Assembly: GCF_027475565.1 (NCBI RefSeq)
Contig: NC_069386.1
Location: 33,090,501-33,154,500, forward strand
DNA length: 64,000 bases
Reading direction: 5' to 3'
Source: Acinonyx jubatus
Lineage: Eukaryota; Chordata; Mammalia; Carnivora; Felidae
In this document: positions 1 to 11,436 of the stretch, in pieces
How the letters are laid out: each line of letters opens with the position of its first letter
How positions within the stretch are numbered: position 1 is the first letter of the stretch
Notes under the pieces: model-generated
Seen by the model: the letters and a program-made list of their open reading frames with translations, nothing else
The model's database searches: none
Told to the model about the DNA's origin: nothing
Program-made: the position numbers and the translations under genes

Positions 1-160
1 CCTGAGACAAGTGTCAGTCTTCATGTGCTTCAGTTTCTTGATTCGTAAAATGAGGATAGTAATATACATTTGATTAGAATTGTTATGAAGATTAAATGAC
101 TTAAGCACAGAGTAAATGCTGAGTGAGTGTGTTGCCATTATTGTCATCATCATGTTTCTT
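1..160 (+). mobile_element. MIR fragment
   Basis: The core reads cttcagtttcttgattcgtaa then aaatgaggatagtaat and a tail with attaaatgacttaagcacag, the order found in MIR SINEs (tRNA-derived, mammal-wide, long inactive). The left end is cut by the window edge. Confidence 0.6.
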
Positions 161-177
161 ATTTGTGCTAAGTGTAG

Positions 178-1060
178 CATATTGGTTAAGAAATTGGGAC
201 CTGGTTTCTATTTTTTTTTTTCTTCAATATATGAAATTTATTGTCAAATTGGTTTCCATACAACAGCCAGTGCTCATCCCAAAAGGTGCCCTCCTCAATA
301 CCCATCACCCATCCTCCCCTCCCTCTCACCCCCCATCAACCCTCAGTTCTCAGTTTTTAAGAGTCTCTTATGCTTTGGCTCTCTCCCACTCTCACCTCTT
401 TTTTTTTTTTCTACCCCCCCCCCCCCCCATGGGTTTCTGCTAAGTTTCTCAGGATCCACATAAGAGTGAAACCACATGGTGTCTGTCTTTCTCTGTATGG
501 CTTATTTCACTTAGCATAACACTCTCCAGTTCCATCCACGTTGCTACAAAGGGCCATATTTCATTCTTTCTCATTGCCATGTAGTACTCCATTGTGTATA
601 TAAACCACAATTTCTTTATCCATTCATCAGTTGATGGACATTTAGTCTCTTTCCATAATTTGGCTATTGTTGAGAGTGCTGCTATAAACATTGGGGTACA
701 AGTGCCCCTATGCATCAGTACACCTGTATCCCTTGGGTAAATTCCTAGCAGTGCTACTGCTGGGTTATAGGGTAGGTCTATTTTTAATTTTTTGAGGAAC
801 CTCCACACTGTTTTCCAGAGTGGCTGCACCAATTTGCTTCCCACCAACAGTGCAAGAGAGTTCCCGTTTCTCCACATCCTCTCCAGCATCTATAGTCGGG
901 ACCTGGTTTCTAACCCCAGATCATCTGTATCATCTTGGGAACATCACATAACATTTCTGAGCTGGTTTCTTCATCTTTAAATGAGGATAATAGCACACAT
1001 TTCTTATTAAATGGGGTAATGCATATCAAGCATATAGCATAGTGTCTAACTATATATTAT
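178..1060 (+). mobile_element. MIR element split by an L1
   Basis: The start tggttaagaaattgggacctgg (178-210) and the continuation 898-1060 (tttcttcatctttaaatgaggataatagc) fit one MIR copy. The middle 211-897 is a later L1. The join is confirmed by a 15-bp target-site duplication. Confidence 0.6.
211..897 (-). mobile_element. 5'-truncated L1, ORF2 3' end plus 3'UTR
   Basis: Flanked by a perfect 15-bp duplication gggacctggtttcta at 196-210 and 898-912. The left end is T-rich (the A-tail in reverse). On the - strand 449-889 encodes the C-terminal end of L1 ORF2 protein (PYNPAVALLGIYPRDTGV, YTMEYYMAMRKNEIWPF) with no 5' part. A C-rich run at 412-428 lies in the 3'UTR. Dead on arrival insertion, not a host gene. 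Confidence 0.9.
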
Positions 1061-1849
1061 CAATAAAGAGGCATTAGTCTTCCTAAAGCTGTGAATGAAA
1101 ATGTTGTAGACTTTTAAAGAAATGAAGTGCTGCTGAGATGTAGCACATTCCTGAGCTCGTAAGAGTCATTAAGTGTGTGTTCACTTAAAACATTAATTAT
1201 TTAGAGATTGGGAGCCTAGAGAGAAAGCTGTTTGATGTACAGTTTTCTTTCTGTGAAGACTGTGGAAGGGTAATTTGATAATCTTATAGGCAAATATCAT
1301 TGAGCTAGTAAAATAAAATCTATGAATAAATGAGCTGGATAAAAAGCATGTATAGTTTTTTTTTCTAATTACAAATAGAATTTTTTTTTTCCAGAAAGAG
1401 AGAGAGAGTGCAAGTAGGGGAGGGGCTGAGAGAAAGAGAGAGAGAGAGACAGGGGGAGAATCTTAAGCAGGCTCCACACCCAGCATGGAGCCCCGTGCGG
1501 GACTCCTCCCGACTGTGAGGTCATGATTTGAGCCGAAATCAAGTTGGATGCTTAACTAACTGAGCCACCCAGGCACCCACAAATATAATTTTTTGTATTT
1601 TCATTAAGAATTCTAAAGAATTGTAGGATTCTTTTTCTGTAAAACTTTGTGCATCATATTGTAATTTTGAGTCAACTAGTTGGGTTTTCTCAGAGTAGAA
1701 ACTTTGCTGTGTAAAACTATATAAAATTTTTTTTGTAGCCTTAAGAGATTTTTATTAGAATTAATAAACATTTTGAAGCTTTTGGAATTTTGTTAAGTGG
1801 ATAAAAGCACAGAAACATCATAATTATATCATCCATATTGGTGTATTAA
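1061..1849. other. Intron sequence apart from the SINE at 1381-1579
   Basis: AT-rich, no open frame longer than background and no repeat I can name outside the SINE. Confidence 0.5.
1381..1579 (-). mobile_element. Carnivore tRNA-Lys SINE (SINEC type)
   Basis: The head in reverse reads tgagccacccaggcaccc at the right end; GA-rich body and T-rich tail at the left. Imperfect flanking repeats acaaatagaatt / acaaatataatt. Confidence 0.88.
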
Positions 1850-2640
1850 GAAAAAAATCTGAAAGTAAAAATAGAACTACCCTATAATCCAGCAATTGCA
1901 CTATTAGGTATTTACCCAAAGGCTACAAAAATACAGATTCAAAGGGGTACACTATGGAGAGAGCCCAAGTGTCCTCTGGCTGATGAATGGATAAGGAAAA
2001 TGTGGTATAGGGGCGCCTGGGTGGCTTAGTCAAGCATTCGACTTTGCCTCAGGTCATGATCTCATGGCTTGTGGGTTTGAGCCCCATGTCGGGCTCTGTG
2101 CTGACAGCTCAGAACCTGGAGCCTGCTTCAGATTCTGTGTCTCCCTTTCTCTGCCCCGTCCCTGCTTGTACTCTGCCTCTCTCTGTCAAAAATAAACATC
2201 AAAAACAAAAGAAGATGTGGTATATATGTATATACAATGGAATATTACTCAGCAATGAAAAAGAATGAAACCTTGCCATTTGCAGTGATGTGGATTAGCT
2301 AGAGTATATTATGCTAAGCAAAATAAGTCAATCAGAGAAAGACAAATACCATATGATTTCACTTATATGTGGAATTTAAGAAACAAAACAGATGAGCATA
2401 TGGGAAGGTAGGGGAAGAGAAGAGAGGGAAACAAATCATAAGAGACTCTTAATGATAGAGAACAAACTATGGGTTGATGGAGGGAGATTGGGGGGAGATG
2501 GGCTAGATGGGTGTTGGGTACTAAGGAGGGTACTTGTTCTGATGGGCACTGGGTGTTGTATGTAAGTGATGAATCACTGAATTCTGCTCCTGAAATCAAT
2601 ATTGCATGGTATGGTAACCAAAATTTAAATAAATTTATTA
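1850..2640 (+). mobile_element. L1 3' end, interrupted by a SINE
   Basis: Degenerate ORF2 end (gtggtatatatgtatatacaatgg, agagaaagacaaataccatatg) followed by the carnivore L1 3'UTR (gggcactgggtgttgtatg) and an A-rich end. Interrupted at 2010-2213. One of the few L1 copies in the same direction as MYO9A. Confidence 0.8.
2010..2213 (+). mobile_element. SINEC inserted in the L1 at 1850-2640
   Basis: Starts ggggcgcctgggtggc, ends aaaataaacatc and an A-rich tail. Flanked by atgtggtata at 2000-2009 and 2214-2223. Confidence 0.9.
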
Positions 2641-3093
2641 CTTTTTTACATTTATTTATTTTTGAGAGAGAGTGGGGAAGGAGCAGAGTTTAGAAAGGGA
2701 GACAGAGGATCTGAAGCAGACTCTGCTGACAGTAGCAGGGCTTGAACTCAATGCAGAGCTTGAACTCAAGAACCATGAGATCAGGGGGTACCTGGGTAGG
2801 TCAGTTGGTTAAGTGACTGACTTTGGCTCAGGTCATGATCTCATGGTTTATGGGTTTAAGCCCTGTATCAGGCTCTGCGCTGACAGCTCAGAGCTGGAGC
2901 CTGCTTTGGATTCTGTGTCTCCCTCTCTCTCTGCCCCTCCCTTGCTTATGCTCTCTCTCTCTCAAAAATAAATAAACTTAAAAAAAAAAAAGTGTGAGAT
3001 TATCACCTGAGTTGGGCTTGAACTCATGAACCAGGACATCGTTACCTGATCCAAAGTCAGATGCTTAACCAACTGAGCCACTCAGGTGCCCCA
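2641..3093 (-). mobile_element. SINEC split by another SINEC
   Basis: Parts 2641-2785 (tail and body) and about 2992-3093 (head, ending ccactcaggtgcccc) are one reverse-oriented SINE. It is interrupted by a + SINE at 2786-2991. Also carries an internal partial duplication of the cttgaactca segment (2738-2768). Confidence 0.85.
2786..2991 (+). mobile_element. SINEC nested inside an antisense SINEC
   Basis: Head tacctgggtaggtcagttgg, CT-rich middle, tail aaaaataaataaactta then A-run. Sits in the tRNA-related part of the older SINE at 2641-3093; short flanking match around gagatca / gagatta. Confidence 0.88.
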
Positions 3094-3094
3094 A

Positions 3095-3420
3095 GAAAAA
3101 AATACTATTTACAAACACTGGAGAGCTATCTTATAGAGGGAGTGATTTTAAGTTATTTATGTTTTGGTCATAGTCTGGTCTCTGCATGGAGTCTTTTGTC
3201 TGTGAGATTAATTGTTGTTTGTATCAGCAGTTCTTTTTTATTGCCGTATTGTATTCCATTAATTAATTTTATTGTTGATAAGATTTTGATTGTTTTTATT
3301 TCTTTGGTTATTTTTGAATGAAGTAGCAGTGAACATTCTTGTATGTAGCTTTTAGTGGACATAGCCAATTTTGCTAGAGGTTTGGTAATATCCCATTGTG
3401 GTTTTTATTCTCATTTCTCA
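3095..3420 (-). mobile_element. Old L1 3'-region fragment
   Basis: Degenerate match to the L1 motif (tattgtattccattaattaa, gcagtgaacattcttgtatg) read in reverse. Strongly diverged; boundaries approximate. Confidence 0.4.
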
Positions 3421-3748
3421 GATGACTAATGATGTTATATTAGTCAACTGATAATCCTAAACAGACAATTTGAAAATTGCCAGTGGTGTACAATAATATT
3501 TATTTGTTGGTCATGATTTTGTGGGTCTCCTGGCATAGCTCTTCCTTGTGTATCTCATCTTCCTACTGGGAGTAGTAGGCTAGATAATGCATATTTTCAT
3601 AGTGGTGGCACAAATGCAAGAAGACATACCTAACTGGGCAAGCATATTTTAAGATCATCACGTCTCCTGACCTCTCACTCTTGAAATTAAGTCATGTGGC
3701 TTAGCTCAGTTCAAGGGATGAGGAGGTATACTTGACTGGACTTGAGGA
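3421..3748. other. Degenerate interspersed repeat, family unassigned
   Basis: Contains atatttatttgttggtcatg and ggcttgactgg-like pieces reminiscent of an ancient mammal-wide repeat, but too decayed to name. No gene seen. Confidence 0.3.
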
Positions 3749-3761
3749 TAGGTAGTGAGTA

Positions 3762-3896
3762 ATTTTTTTTTTTTTAAAGAAGCCTCCACACCCAGCACAG
3801 AACCCAGAGTGGGGCTTGAACCCATAACCCTGAGAGCAAGACCTGAGCTGAGATCAAGAGTTGGACACTTAACTGACTGAGTCACCCAGGCACCCC
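3762..3896 (-). mobile_element. Short SINEC copy
   Basis: Only about 135 bp: tail at left, then gcttgaacccataaccctga and the head tgagtcacccaggcacccc at right. Flanked by aggtagtga on both sides. Confidence 0.85.
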
Positions 3897-3998
3897 AGGT
3901 AGTGAATTTTTTGAACAATAATCTAATTCACTGCAGATGTTGAATTCTTTTTCATATCTTTATTGGCCATTTAGGTATTCTCTTAAGAGCCATCTTCT

Positions 3999-4189
3999 TT
4001 TTTTTTTAATGTTTGTTTATTTTTGAAAGAGCGCAAGCAGGGGAGGGGCAGAGAGAGGGGGACAGAGGATCCGTAGTGGGCTCTGCTCTGACAGCAATGA
4101 GGCCAATGTGGGGCTCGAACTCACAAACTGTGAGATCATGACTTGAGCCAAAGTAGGATGGTCAACTGACTGAGCCACCCAGGTGCCCC
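3999..4189 (-). mobile_element. SINEC
   Basis: Head at right (tgagccacccaggtgcccc), tail at left. Flanking duplication aagagccatctt (3985-3996) / aagagccacctt (4190-4201), one mismatch. Confidence 0.9.
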
Positions 4190-4299
4190 AAGAGCCACCT
4201 TCTACATATATTACTCGGCACACTTACTCTATCAGCAACATTGATTAACTCCTTAGGAAAGAAATTTGATACTCATTTAAATTTTTAAATTTTATTTAT

Positions 4300-4411
4300 T
4301 TATTAAATATTTTATTTTTTAAGTAATCTCTATACCCAACGTGGGGCTTGAACTTACAGCCCCGAGATCAAGAGTCTCCTGTTCTACCAACTGAGCCAGC
4401 TAGGTGCTCCT
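4300..4411 (-). mobile_element. Old short carnivore SINE
   Basis: Reads aagtaatctctatacccaac, gtggggcttgaactta and a decayed head actgagccagctaggtgc. Lacks the GA-rich block of younger copies; similar to the copy at 51487-51589. Confidence 0.7.
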
Positions 4412-5861
4412 ACTTGCTCCTATTTTTAAGGCCAGATATTGTTAAATTATTGTTGAGAACAGCTCTTACAGGAAGTTAAATAAAGTGGTGTATATAGATG
4501 AAAATAGATGAGAAGGTAGGAAAAAGGGAAAACAAACTATTAATAAAATGACTGCCTTAAGCAGTAAAAATGATTTGTAAAACACATGAATTAATGCGTA
4601 TGTGGATTTATTTCTTTAACAAATATATTTTTGAGCTGTGGATACCTATGAAGAAAAAGACAAAAACGTTTTAGTGGGGAAGTCTTCCAATAGACAAAAA
4701 AACAAATAAATAGTAATATAATTCTAGGTAGTGTATCAAGTTCTATGATTAAAAATAGATCAGGACAAGGAGAATATAGCAGGGAAAGGGGGTTATTTTA
4801 CATAGGTTAGGAAAGAAAATCCTCTCTGAGGAGTTGGCATTTGAGCAGACACCTCGGTGAATGAAAGAAGGTCCAGGTAGAGGGGGCAGGAAGGAAGTGT
4901 AAAGGTCCTAAAGCAGGAATAAGCTTAAATTCAAAAAAAGACCAGTGAGGGTAGAGGTGGAGTAGAGTGAGGGAAAGATGAAGTTAGGCTACAGTAAGAG
5001 GTTACAGTTTTATTCAATTGTGTTATGGAGAGACATTGAAAATTTTGGTAAGAGAGTGATGTGATCTGATTTACCTTTAAGAAGGGTTGACTCCCCTGTT
5101 AGGTGTAAACTAGACTGTAGTGGAGCAATGGATACAGGCATATCACACTCTTTCACTAATTCAGATGAGAGAATGATAAGGGGCTTGAACTAGGTGGTAT
5201 AGATGGGAATGGCAAAAATGGTTAGATTCGGGATATATTTTAATGGCAGACCAATAGTACTTATTGTTGGATTGGATATTGAAGAATTTCCTTATGGGGG
5301 AAGTTAGAACATTTCTTTAGTAATGCGTTAGGGTAGACTAACTGCTATTACTAAACAGCCTCCAAATATCAGTGATTCTACACAATAAAATTTTATTTCT
5401 TTTTCCATCATAGTCCAATGTAGATGGGTGAGGATGGGGTGATGGTGGGTGTTCTTTGTGTGGTCATTTGGGACCAGGGTTTTTCCATCTAGTGGCTCTG
5501 TATCCCATAGGACTTTAGAGCTTTCCCCTGGATCCTTTCCATTTTCTAGTAGACAAGGAAAGGCAGGCCCTCCCACCCCCTTTATTTAGGGGCTCTTATT
5601 GGCTCAGCCTGAAAGGACATCACCCCTGCCCACTTACCATTGGCCAAGGATTCAGTTGCATGGTCCCATATAATTAACTGCAAGGAAGGTTGGGAAATGC
5701 AGTCTAGCTGTGTGCCCAGGAAGAGTAGGAAATGGGTTTGTAAAAAGAGTAGAGACTTTTGAAAAAAAAAGAGTATTATAAAACACATAGTTGGAAAAGT
5801 TTAAAAATATAAATATTTACATATTTAAGTAAGTTACATATTTACTTGTAAATTCAGTTTT
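4412..5861. other. Intron sequence with possible ancient repeat remains
   Basis: 4640-5120 has the flavour of an old mammal-wide repeat (tctctgaggagttggcatttga, gtcctaaagcaggaataagc), and 5330-5600 of another, but neither can be assigned. No coding potential seen. Confidence 0.35.
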
Positions 5862-6011
5862 AAGTACTAAAATATGAAGAAACATGAATATTAGCTCTTG
5901 AACACCACTTCCTCTAAATTATTTTTCCAAAATTATAAGTACTAAAATACAAAGAAACATGAATATTAGCTCTTGAACACCATTTCCTCCAAATTATTTT
6001 TCTAAAATAAG
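5862..6011. repeat. 75-bp tandem duplication
   Basis: Two copies, 5862-5936 and 5937-6011, each starting aagtactaaaata and containing gaatattagctcttgaacac. They differ at only a few positions, so the duplication is fairly recent compared with its surroundings. Confidence 0.88.
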
Positions 6012-7293
6012 TTCAAAATATTTAATAGCTTTCTCCCCATGACATTTACAACTGTATACAAATCAGTATTGTTTTCTCGAATGGACCCTGCCTTGATAGT
6101 AGAATGTTCTCCTTTTAATATCTACTGGTGAGATTTTTGCTTTGAGTTATTTTCTGTGTAGTGAAGCTAGATTTTTATTTTTTAGATATGAATTTGCCTG
6201 ATTTTATTTTTCTCTTGTTACTGAATGTTAGTGTATGATCTTACTAACATTCATTTGTAGATCCCTGTGATAAAGTAAATATAAAGAGAAAGGATACTTC
6301 TTTTTTTTCTTCTTGGAAAATGACCTTGAGAACTTGGTAAAGAAGTAAAAGCAGCTATAAAAATTTTTTGAAAATTAAATTTTATTAGTACACAGATGCA
6401 AAATATGACATTAAAAATCTTTAGTTACTTCTTTTTTTTAAATGAACTTCTAATTTAAAGGAAGCTCTGTATTCCCTATTTTCATTCTTCACCACAGTTT
6501 TCCTCTATAATTAGTTTCTTCTCAGACCACTGAATAACAGCATAAGCTGGCCTATTCTGAACCACACCCTACTGACCACAGCAACTGTCTGACCGCATTG
6601 TTTCCCTCTGTTAGCATATACTTTCGAAATATTACTTTGGGATAGGGAAAAAACATATTAAATAATTTTATTTATAACTGGTACAGCTATGTGTAATTGC
6701 TCCATAAGTGCCAGTAAAGTGCTTAATTCTTTCTATGCATAATATAAGTTATTTTATTCTCTCAATCAGTCATTTATCCATACTCTTTTTATCTGCTGGT
6801 TTGAAATGCTATCTTTATCATAAGGTAAATTTACATAGACTCTTTTGCTCTGTAAGCCTTAATTTTCTAATTTGACAGGTATTAACTTGTTACCTGTGTC
6901 AGAGATTTCCTGTTCAACTCAAATGAGGTAATGCACATCAAACTTATTTTTGATGAAAACTATAAAAAGGAATTTTGAAGATTACTCAAAAGTCTAATAT
7001 ATTTGTCCTTATTTAATATATATATGCCTTTATGTGTAGTTTTATATTTTAAGTTTTTTCAGTTGACATCATATTATATATCCCTTACCATATTTCTTCT
7101 GCATGACTGGCATTACAGGTATCATTCACCATCTAAATCTGTTTTACCCAATCTTTAGTTTGGATAGGGAATTTGGATGTCAGGGGGTGCTGCCCTATTT
7201 GAATCTATTTGGTTCCCCAAGTTTGGATAGCAAATAGCATGATTGTGAAGTAAGCACCTAAAAGTTTATTCAAATATATTTGGTTCCTGAGCT
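6012..7293. other. Intron sequence, nothing recognised
   Basis: AT-rich, no repeat family or exon-like segment recognised. Confidence 0.45.
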
Positions 7294-7307
7294 TAGACTG
7301 TGAAATT

Positions 7308-7532
7308 TAAGTTAAAAAAATTTTTTTTAATGTTTATTTATTTTTGAGAGAGAGACCGAGACAGAGCACATGCGGGGAAGGGGCAGAGAGAGAGAGGGAC
7401 ACAGAATCTGAAGCAAGCTCCAGGCTCCGAGCTGTCAGCACAGAGCCTGACATGGGACTCGAACTCACGAACTGTGAGGTCATGACCTGAGCTGAAGTCA
7501 GATAATTAACGGACTGAGCCACCCAGGTGCCC
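7308..7532 (-). mobile_element. SINEC, left member of a pair
   Basis: Complete reverse copy ending tgagccacccaggtgcccc. It lies directly against the copy at 7533-7744, and one duplication (tagactgtgaaattt 7294-7308 / tagactgtgacattt 7745-7759) brackets both. Confidence 0.9.
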
Positions 7533-7744
7533 CTATTTAAATTTTTTTTTTTAATGTTTACTTTTGAGAGAGACAGAGTGTGAGCAGGGGAGGGGCAGAG
7601 AGAGAGGGAGACACAGAACTCCACATGTGCCTCAGGCTCTGCACTATCCACACAGAGCCTGATGCGGGCTCAAACTCACAAACTGTGAGATCCTGACTTG
7701 AGCCGAAATTGGATGCTTGACCAACTGAGCCACTCAAATGCCCC
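7533..7744 (-). mobile_element. SINEC, right member of a pair
   Basis: Complete but more diverged reverse copy (head tgagccactcaaatgcccc). Its own tail would join the left target-site duplication, so the copy at 7308-7532 probably inserted into that tail later. Confidence 0.9.
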
Positions 7745-7759
7745 TAGACTGTGACATTT

Positions 7760-9019
7760 TTAGGTATCAGTAATTTGGATAACAAGAGATACCTAAATTG
7801 TGAAAGGGTATTGCACTGAAGTGTTACCTATTAAAGTGAGTTCCTTTGATTGCAGAGAACAGAAACCCAGCTCAAAGTAGCTCAGGGTAAAAGGGAATAG
7901 ATTGTCACACTTAAGGAAGTTCAGTGGTGGAGTTTATTTGAGGCACAGCTAGCTTCAGTAGCCCAAACAATGTTGATTAGGTTTTGCTGTATGTATTTGT
8001 TCATTTTCTTTTACTGTGTAAGGACTTCTGTGCATTCAGGAAAGATGGCTGCAAACAGTTTTAGATTTACATATTTCTGGATAACCAGCCCAGCAGAAAA
8101 GAAAATGCAGCAAAGTTCCAATATGGAATCTCTATGAGCAGCCGCTGTTGCCAGGGGGAATGGAATAATTGATTAGCTGGGTCTGGGTCACGACTAATAC
8201 CACCCTTCCTCCCCTAGCTAGGGGATGAGGTTGGTCTATTCAAAGTGTGCTGTGTCAAATGGCAAGGGAGGAGTAGTAGTTCTTCAAAGGCAAATGCAGT
8301 ACTGTACTTTCATTAGAAGGGCCGGATTACCTACTGCACAGATGAAACCGGTTAGCTGTCCATGTACCTATCTATAGTGTGTCATCTGATAACTAATTTA
8401 TTCCATCACCTTTTCTTTAGTTGAAATATTACAAAATGTATTTTCTTTCAGCACTCAATTTGGCTTTTACTTGGCATTGACCTACTATAAGTAAAACTGG
8501 GCTCCTATGTGCTATCTAGTTGTGAAGATGAGCTAACACGCACATTTGTCACATCTTACCTAAAAAGCTTTTTCTCAATCTTTTTTTTTCTTTAAATTCT
8601 TTAAGGAAAAGAAAAGAGTATGCTTTTACTTTCTGAGAGATGCACCTGTCCATCTTTGACCTAAATCTCATTCTCATTTAGTTTGTCTTATTGAAGAACC
8701 TTGGCTCATCAGATAGACCTTCATTTTCTTAAGTTTTCAGTTTCTGCTTCTCTACTTGATTCTATTTATAACCATAAAGATGTGCTCCCAAGCCCCCTAA
8801 CAAATGATTCACTCATATTTCTCCCTTTTTTCTTTATAGCAGATTTGACCAATGTCTGCTAATTTACTTGCCAATCTGTCTTCTCCCACTTCTTCCTTAA
8901 CTTCTTACTTCCTACTTTTCAGAGTCCCCAGTAATATCCAGAGACCTTCATTTCAGGCCTAAACCTAGAATTACAGTATGTAAGGGCTAAAAGGGACCTA
9001 AGAGATATTTAACTCAACT
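7760..9019. other. Intron sequence, nothing recognised
   Basis: No repeat family or exon-like segment that I can support. Confidence 0.45.
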
Positions 9020-9391
9020 TTCTTTTTTTATTTTGCTTGATGTTATTTTGATTGTACTGACTTTTTTTTTGTCTAGAATTTAGATGGTATATGGAATTTT
9101 TTTAAACTTTCAGATCTTGATCAGATCATAAATGCGTGTTTATTAAAAACAATATAGTTGGATTTTAAAAATCTCTTGGTAATCTTTTTCTTTTAAGTGG
9201 AGCATTTCCATTTAATGTAGTTATTGATACATTTAGTTTGCTTTCCATTTGTTCCATCTGTTCTGACTCCACCCAGGACCCCCTTCCTTTTTGCCTTCCT
9301 TTGAATTGATTATTTTTTAATCATTCCATTTTTTTCACAGTGTTAGTTGGGAAGTTATACCTTTTTTCTAATTTTTTTAGGGGTTAGCCTA
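9020..9391 (-). mobile_element. Old L1 fragment
   Basis: Reads like decayed L1 ORF2 5' region in reverse (taagtggagcatttccattt, atgtagttattgata). Low confidence and fuzzy ends. Confidence 0.35.
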
Positions 9392-9740
9392 GAATAGAAG
9401 TTGGCAAACTTTTTTTTTTTTTAAAGTTTATTTATATATTTTTGAGAGTGAGCTTGGGGGAGGGGCAGAGAGAATCCCAAGCATTCTCCATGCTGTCAGT
9501 ATGGAGCCTGATGCGGGGCTCAATCTCATGAACTGTGAGATCACAACCTGAGCTGAAACCAAGAGTTGGTTGCTCAACCAACTGAGCCATCCAGGCACCC
9601 CTAACCTGTTTCATTTAAGGGCCATATAGTAAACATTTTTGGCTTTGTGGACCATATGGTCACTGTCATTGTAGTGCAGAAGCATCCATTGATAACAGGT
9701 AGTGGTATAAATTACAGACAGTGGATTAGATAAAGTCATT
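9392..9740. mobile_element. MER20-like hAT DNA transposon, split by a SINE
   Basis: The flanks 9392-9410 (gaagttggcaaac) and 9603-9740 (aagggccatatagtaaacat, tttggctttgtggaccatat) match the start of MER20 as I know it. The SINE at 9411-9602 interrupts it. Confidence 0.55.
9411..9602 (-). mobile_element. SINEC inserted in the MER20-like element
   Basis: T-rich tail at left, head tgagccatccaggcacccc at right. Confidence 0.88.
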
Positions 9741-10826
9741 TAGATAGAAGAGCACTGGGTTGAGACCAGAAACTGGGAGATTTTGTTGTTGTTGTTGTTT
9801 TTTTTAAATTGAGGTCATGGACAAGAAGCTCTGAGAGTGAATCAGAAAAAGAGTGAGCCTATCAGGAAGATTACAAGAAAAATAATTATCATGTGAGGGC
9901 AGTTTCAAGAACGAGAAGATGGCTTTCTTAGTCAAATGCTATAGAGTGCCGTGTTAAGATGAGGATTCAGAAGAGGCCGTTGGATTTGGCAACTTTATGG
10001 TAATTGGTGACATTTTCAAAGAATATTGGCAGAGCTTGCTATGTGGGAAGAGTGGTAAAGGAGTGGAGAGTGGAAACATAAACCATTGATTGTCAAATAC
10101 TATTTTTTGGACCAGCAACAACAGAAGTGCCTAGATTTCCCAATCTCAGAACCATTCTTGGGCTTAGAAATGTGTATTTTTAAAACATTGCCCAGATGAT
10201 TTTGATAAACGCTAATGGCTTGCTGTCAAGATGTATTTGTTAGTGATATTTTGAGGCAAACCCTCTTTTCCAAACACAAAGCTATGATTGATGAAGCAAA
10301 AAGAAAAATCAAGTTGACATAAATGGGGTGCAGAAAAGGTAAACATTCCTATGTTTCAGAAAGGCAGTAGAACACAAAGCAGTGAGTAGGGCTGTGGCTG
10401 GGACCTTGCAGGTACAGAAGCTGAGGTTTGAGTTTCCTTGAGTGTAGGACATATCTTCTGATTTGAACAGACCACCGGTAAGAAACATATTTATGAGATA
10501 ACGGGAAATTGAACATTGACCAGTAATATTAAAAATTGTTAATTTTTAAAGGTGTGATTAATGGTATTGTGGTTATATTAAAACAAAGTAGTAAATAGTG
10601 GGTTCTCAGTAAATGTTTATATGAAAAACAAAAAAAAATTTCCATCAGAAAGTACACCTGTACATCTAAATTTTCAAACAAATTAGCCATCTAGTGCCGA
10701 GAATGATATGAAATAAATCTGAAGAGCAGTTTACTTTGGATGACATTAAAATGCTTCACTGAAAAAAATAAAATTTTATATTTAATATTTTCAAGAAGAA
10801 GAGTGAGTAATACCCCTTAAATTAAA
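9741..10826. other. Intron sequence, nothing firm
   Basis: 9790-10070 resembles an ancient mammal-wide repeat (gtcaaatgctatagagtgc, ttggatttggcaactttatg), unassigned. The rest shows nothing. Confidence 0.35.
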
Positions 10827-10833
10827 ACAATTA

Positions 10834-11034
10834 TGGGGGCAATGGGGGGGGGCTCGGTTGAGCATCTGACTTGATTTTGGCTCAGGTTATGATTCCAGGG
10901 TTGTGGGATCGAGCCCTGATTCGTGCTCTGTGCTGCGTGTGAAGTCTGCTTGGAATTCTGTCTCTCCTCCTTTACCCCTTTCCCCCACTTACGCTCTTTC
11001 TCTTTCTAAAATAAGCCAAACAAAGCAAAAAAAC
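10834..11034 (+). mobile_element. Older SINEC copy
   Basis: Diverged head (ggctcggttgagcatctgac), body ccagggttgtgggatcgagccc, CT-rich middle and A-rich end. The form without the felid-specific second half points to an older carnivore subfamily. Confidence 0.8.
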
Positions 11035-11218
11035 CCAGTTATGGCACTTAAGGTAGAAAAAAGATCAGGTGGATATGAAAATGACAGAAACTTTAGAAGT
11101 GAAAGCTAGTGTAAAACAACAGTGTGATTTTCATGAAAGGGAAGTCAATAGGATGTCTGTTTTCCCAGTATTAATCTATGAAATCAGTGTAGTGTCAGTC
11201 AGAATATCAGAAGGTTTT

Positions 11219-11424
11219 GGGGGTGCCTGGGTGTCTCAGTCGGTTAAGTGTCTGATTTTAGCTTAGGTCGTGATCTCACAGTTCATGAGTTCCAGTCCCA
11301 TGTCGAGCTCTCTGCTGTCAGCACGGAGCCTGGAGCCCCTGCTTCAGATTCTGTGTCTCCCTCTCTCTGCCTCTCCCCAGCTTGTGCATGTGCGTGCTCT
11401 CAAAAAAATAAACATCAAAAAATG
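11219..11424 (+). mobile_element. SINEC
   Basis: Head gggtgcctgggtgtctcag, tail aaaaaaataaacatc. Flanked by tcagaaggtttt at 11207-11218 and 11425-11436 (12 bp, perfect). Confidence 0.92.
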
Positions 11425-11436
11425 TCAGAAGGTTTT

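Noticed and set aside
449..889. 146-codon ORF on the - strand
   Set aside because: C-terminal piece of L1 ORF2 in a 5'-truncated insertion with a 15-bp target-site duplication; no promoter or full-length frame.
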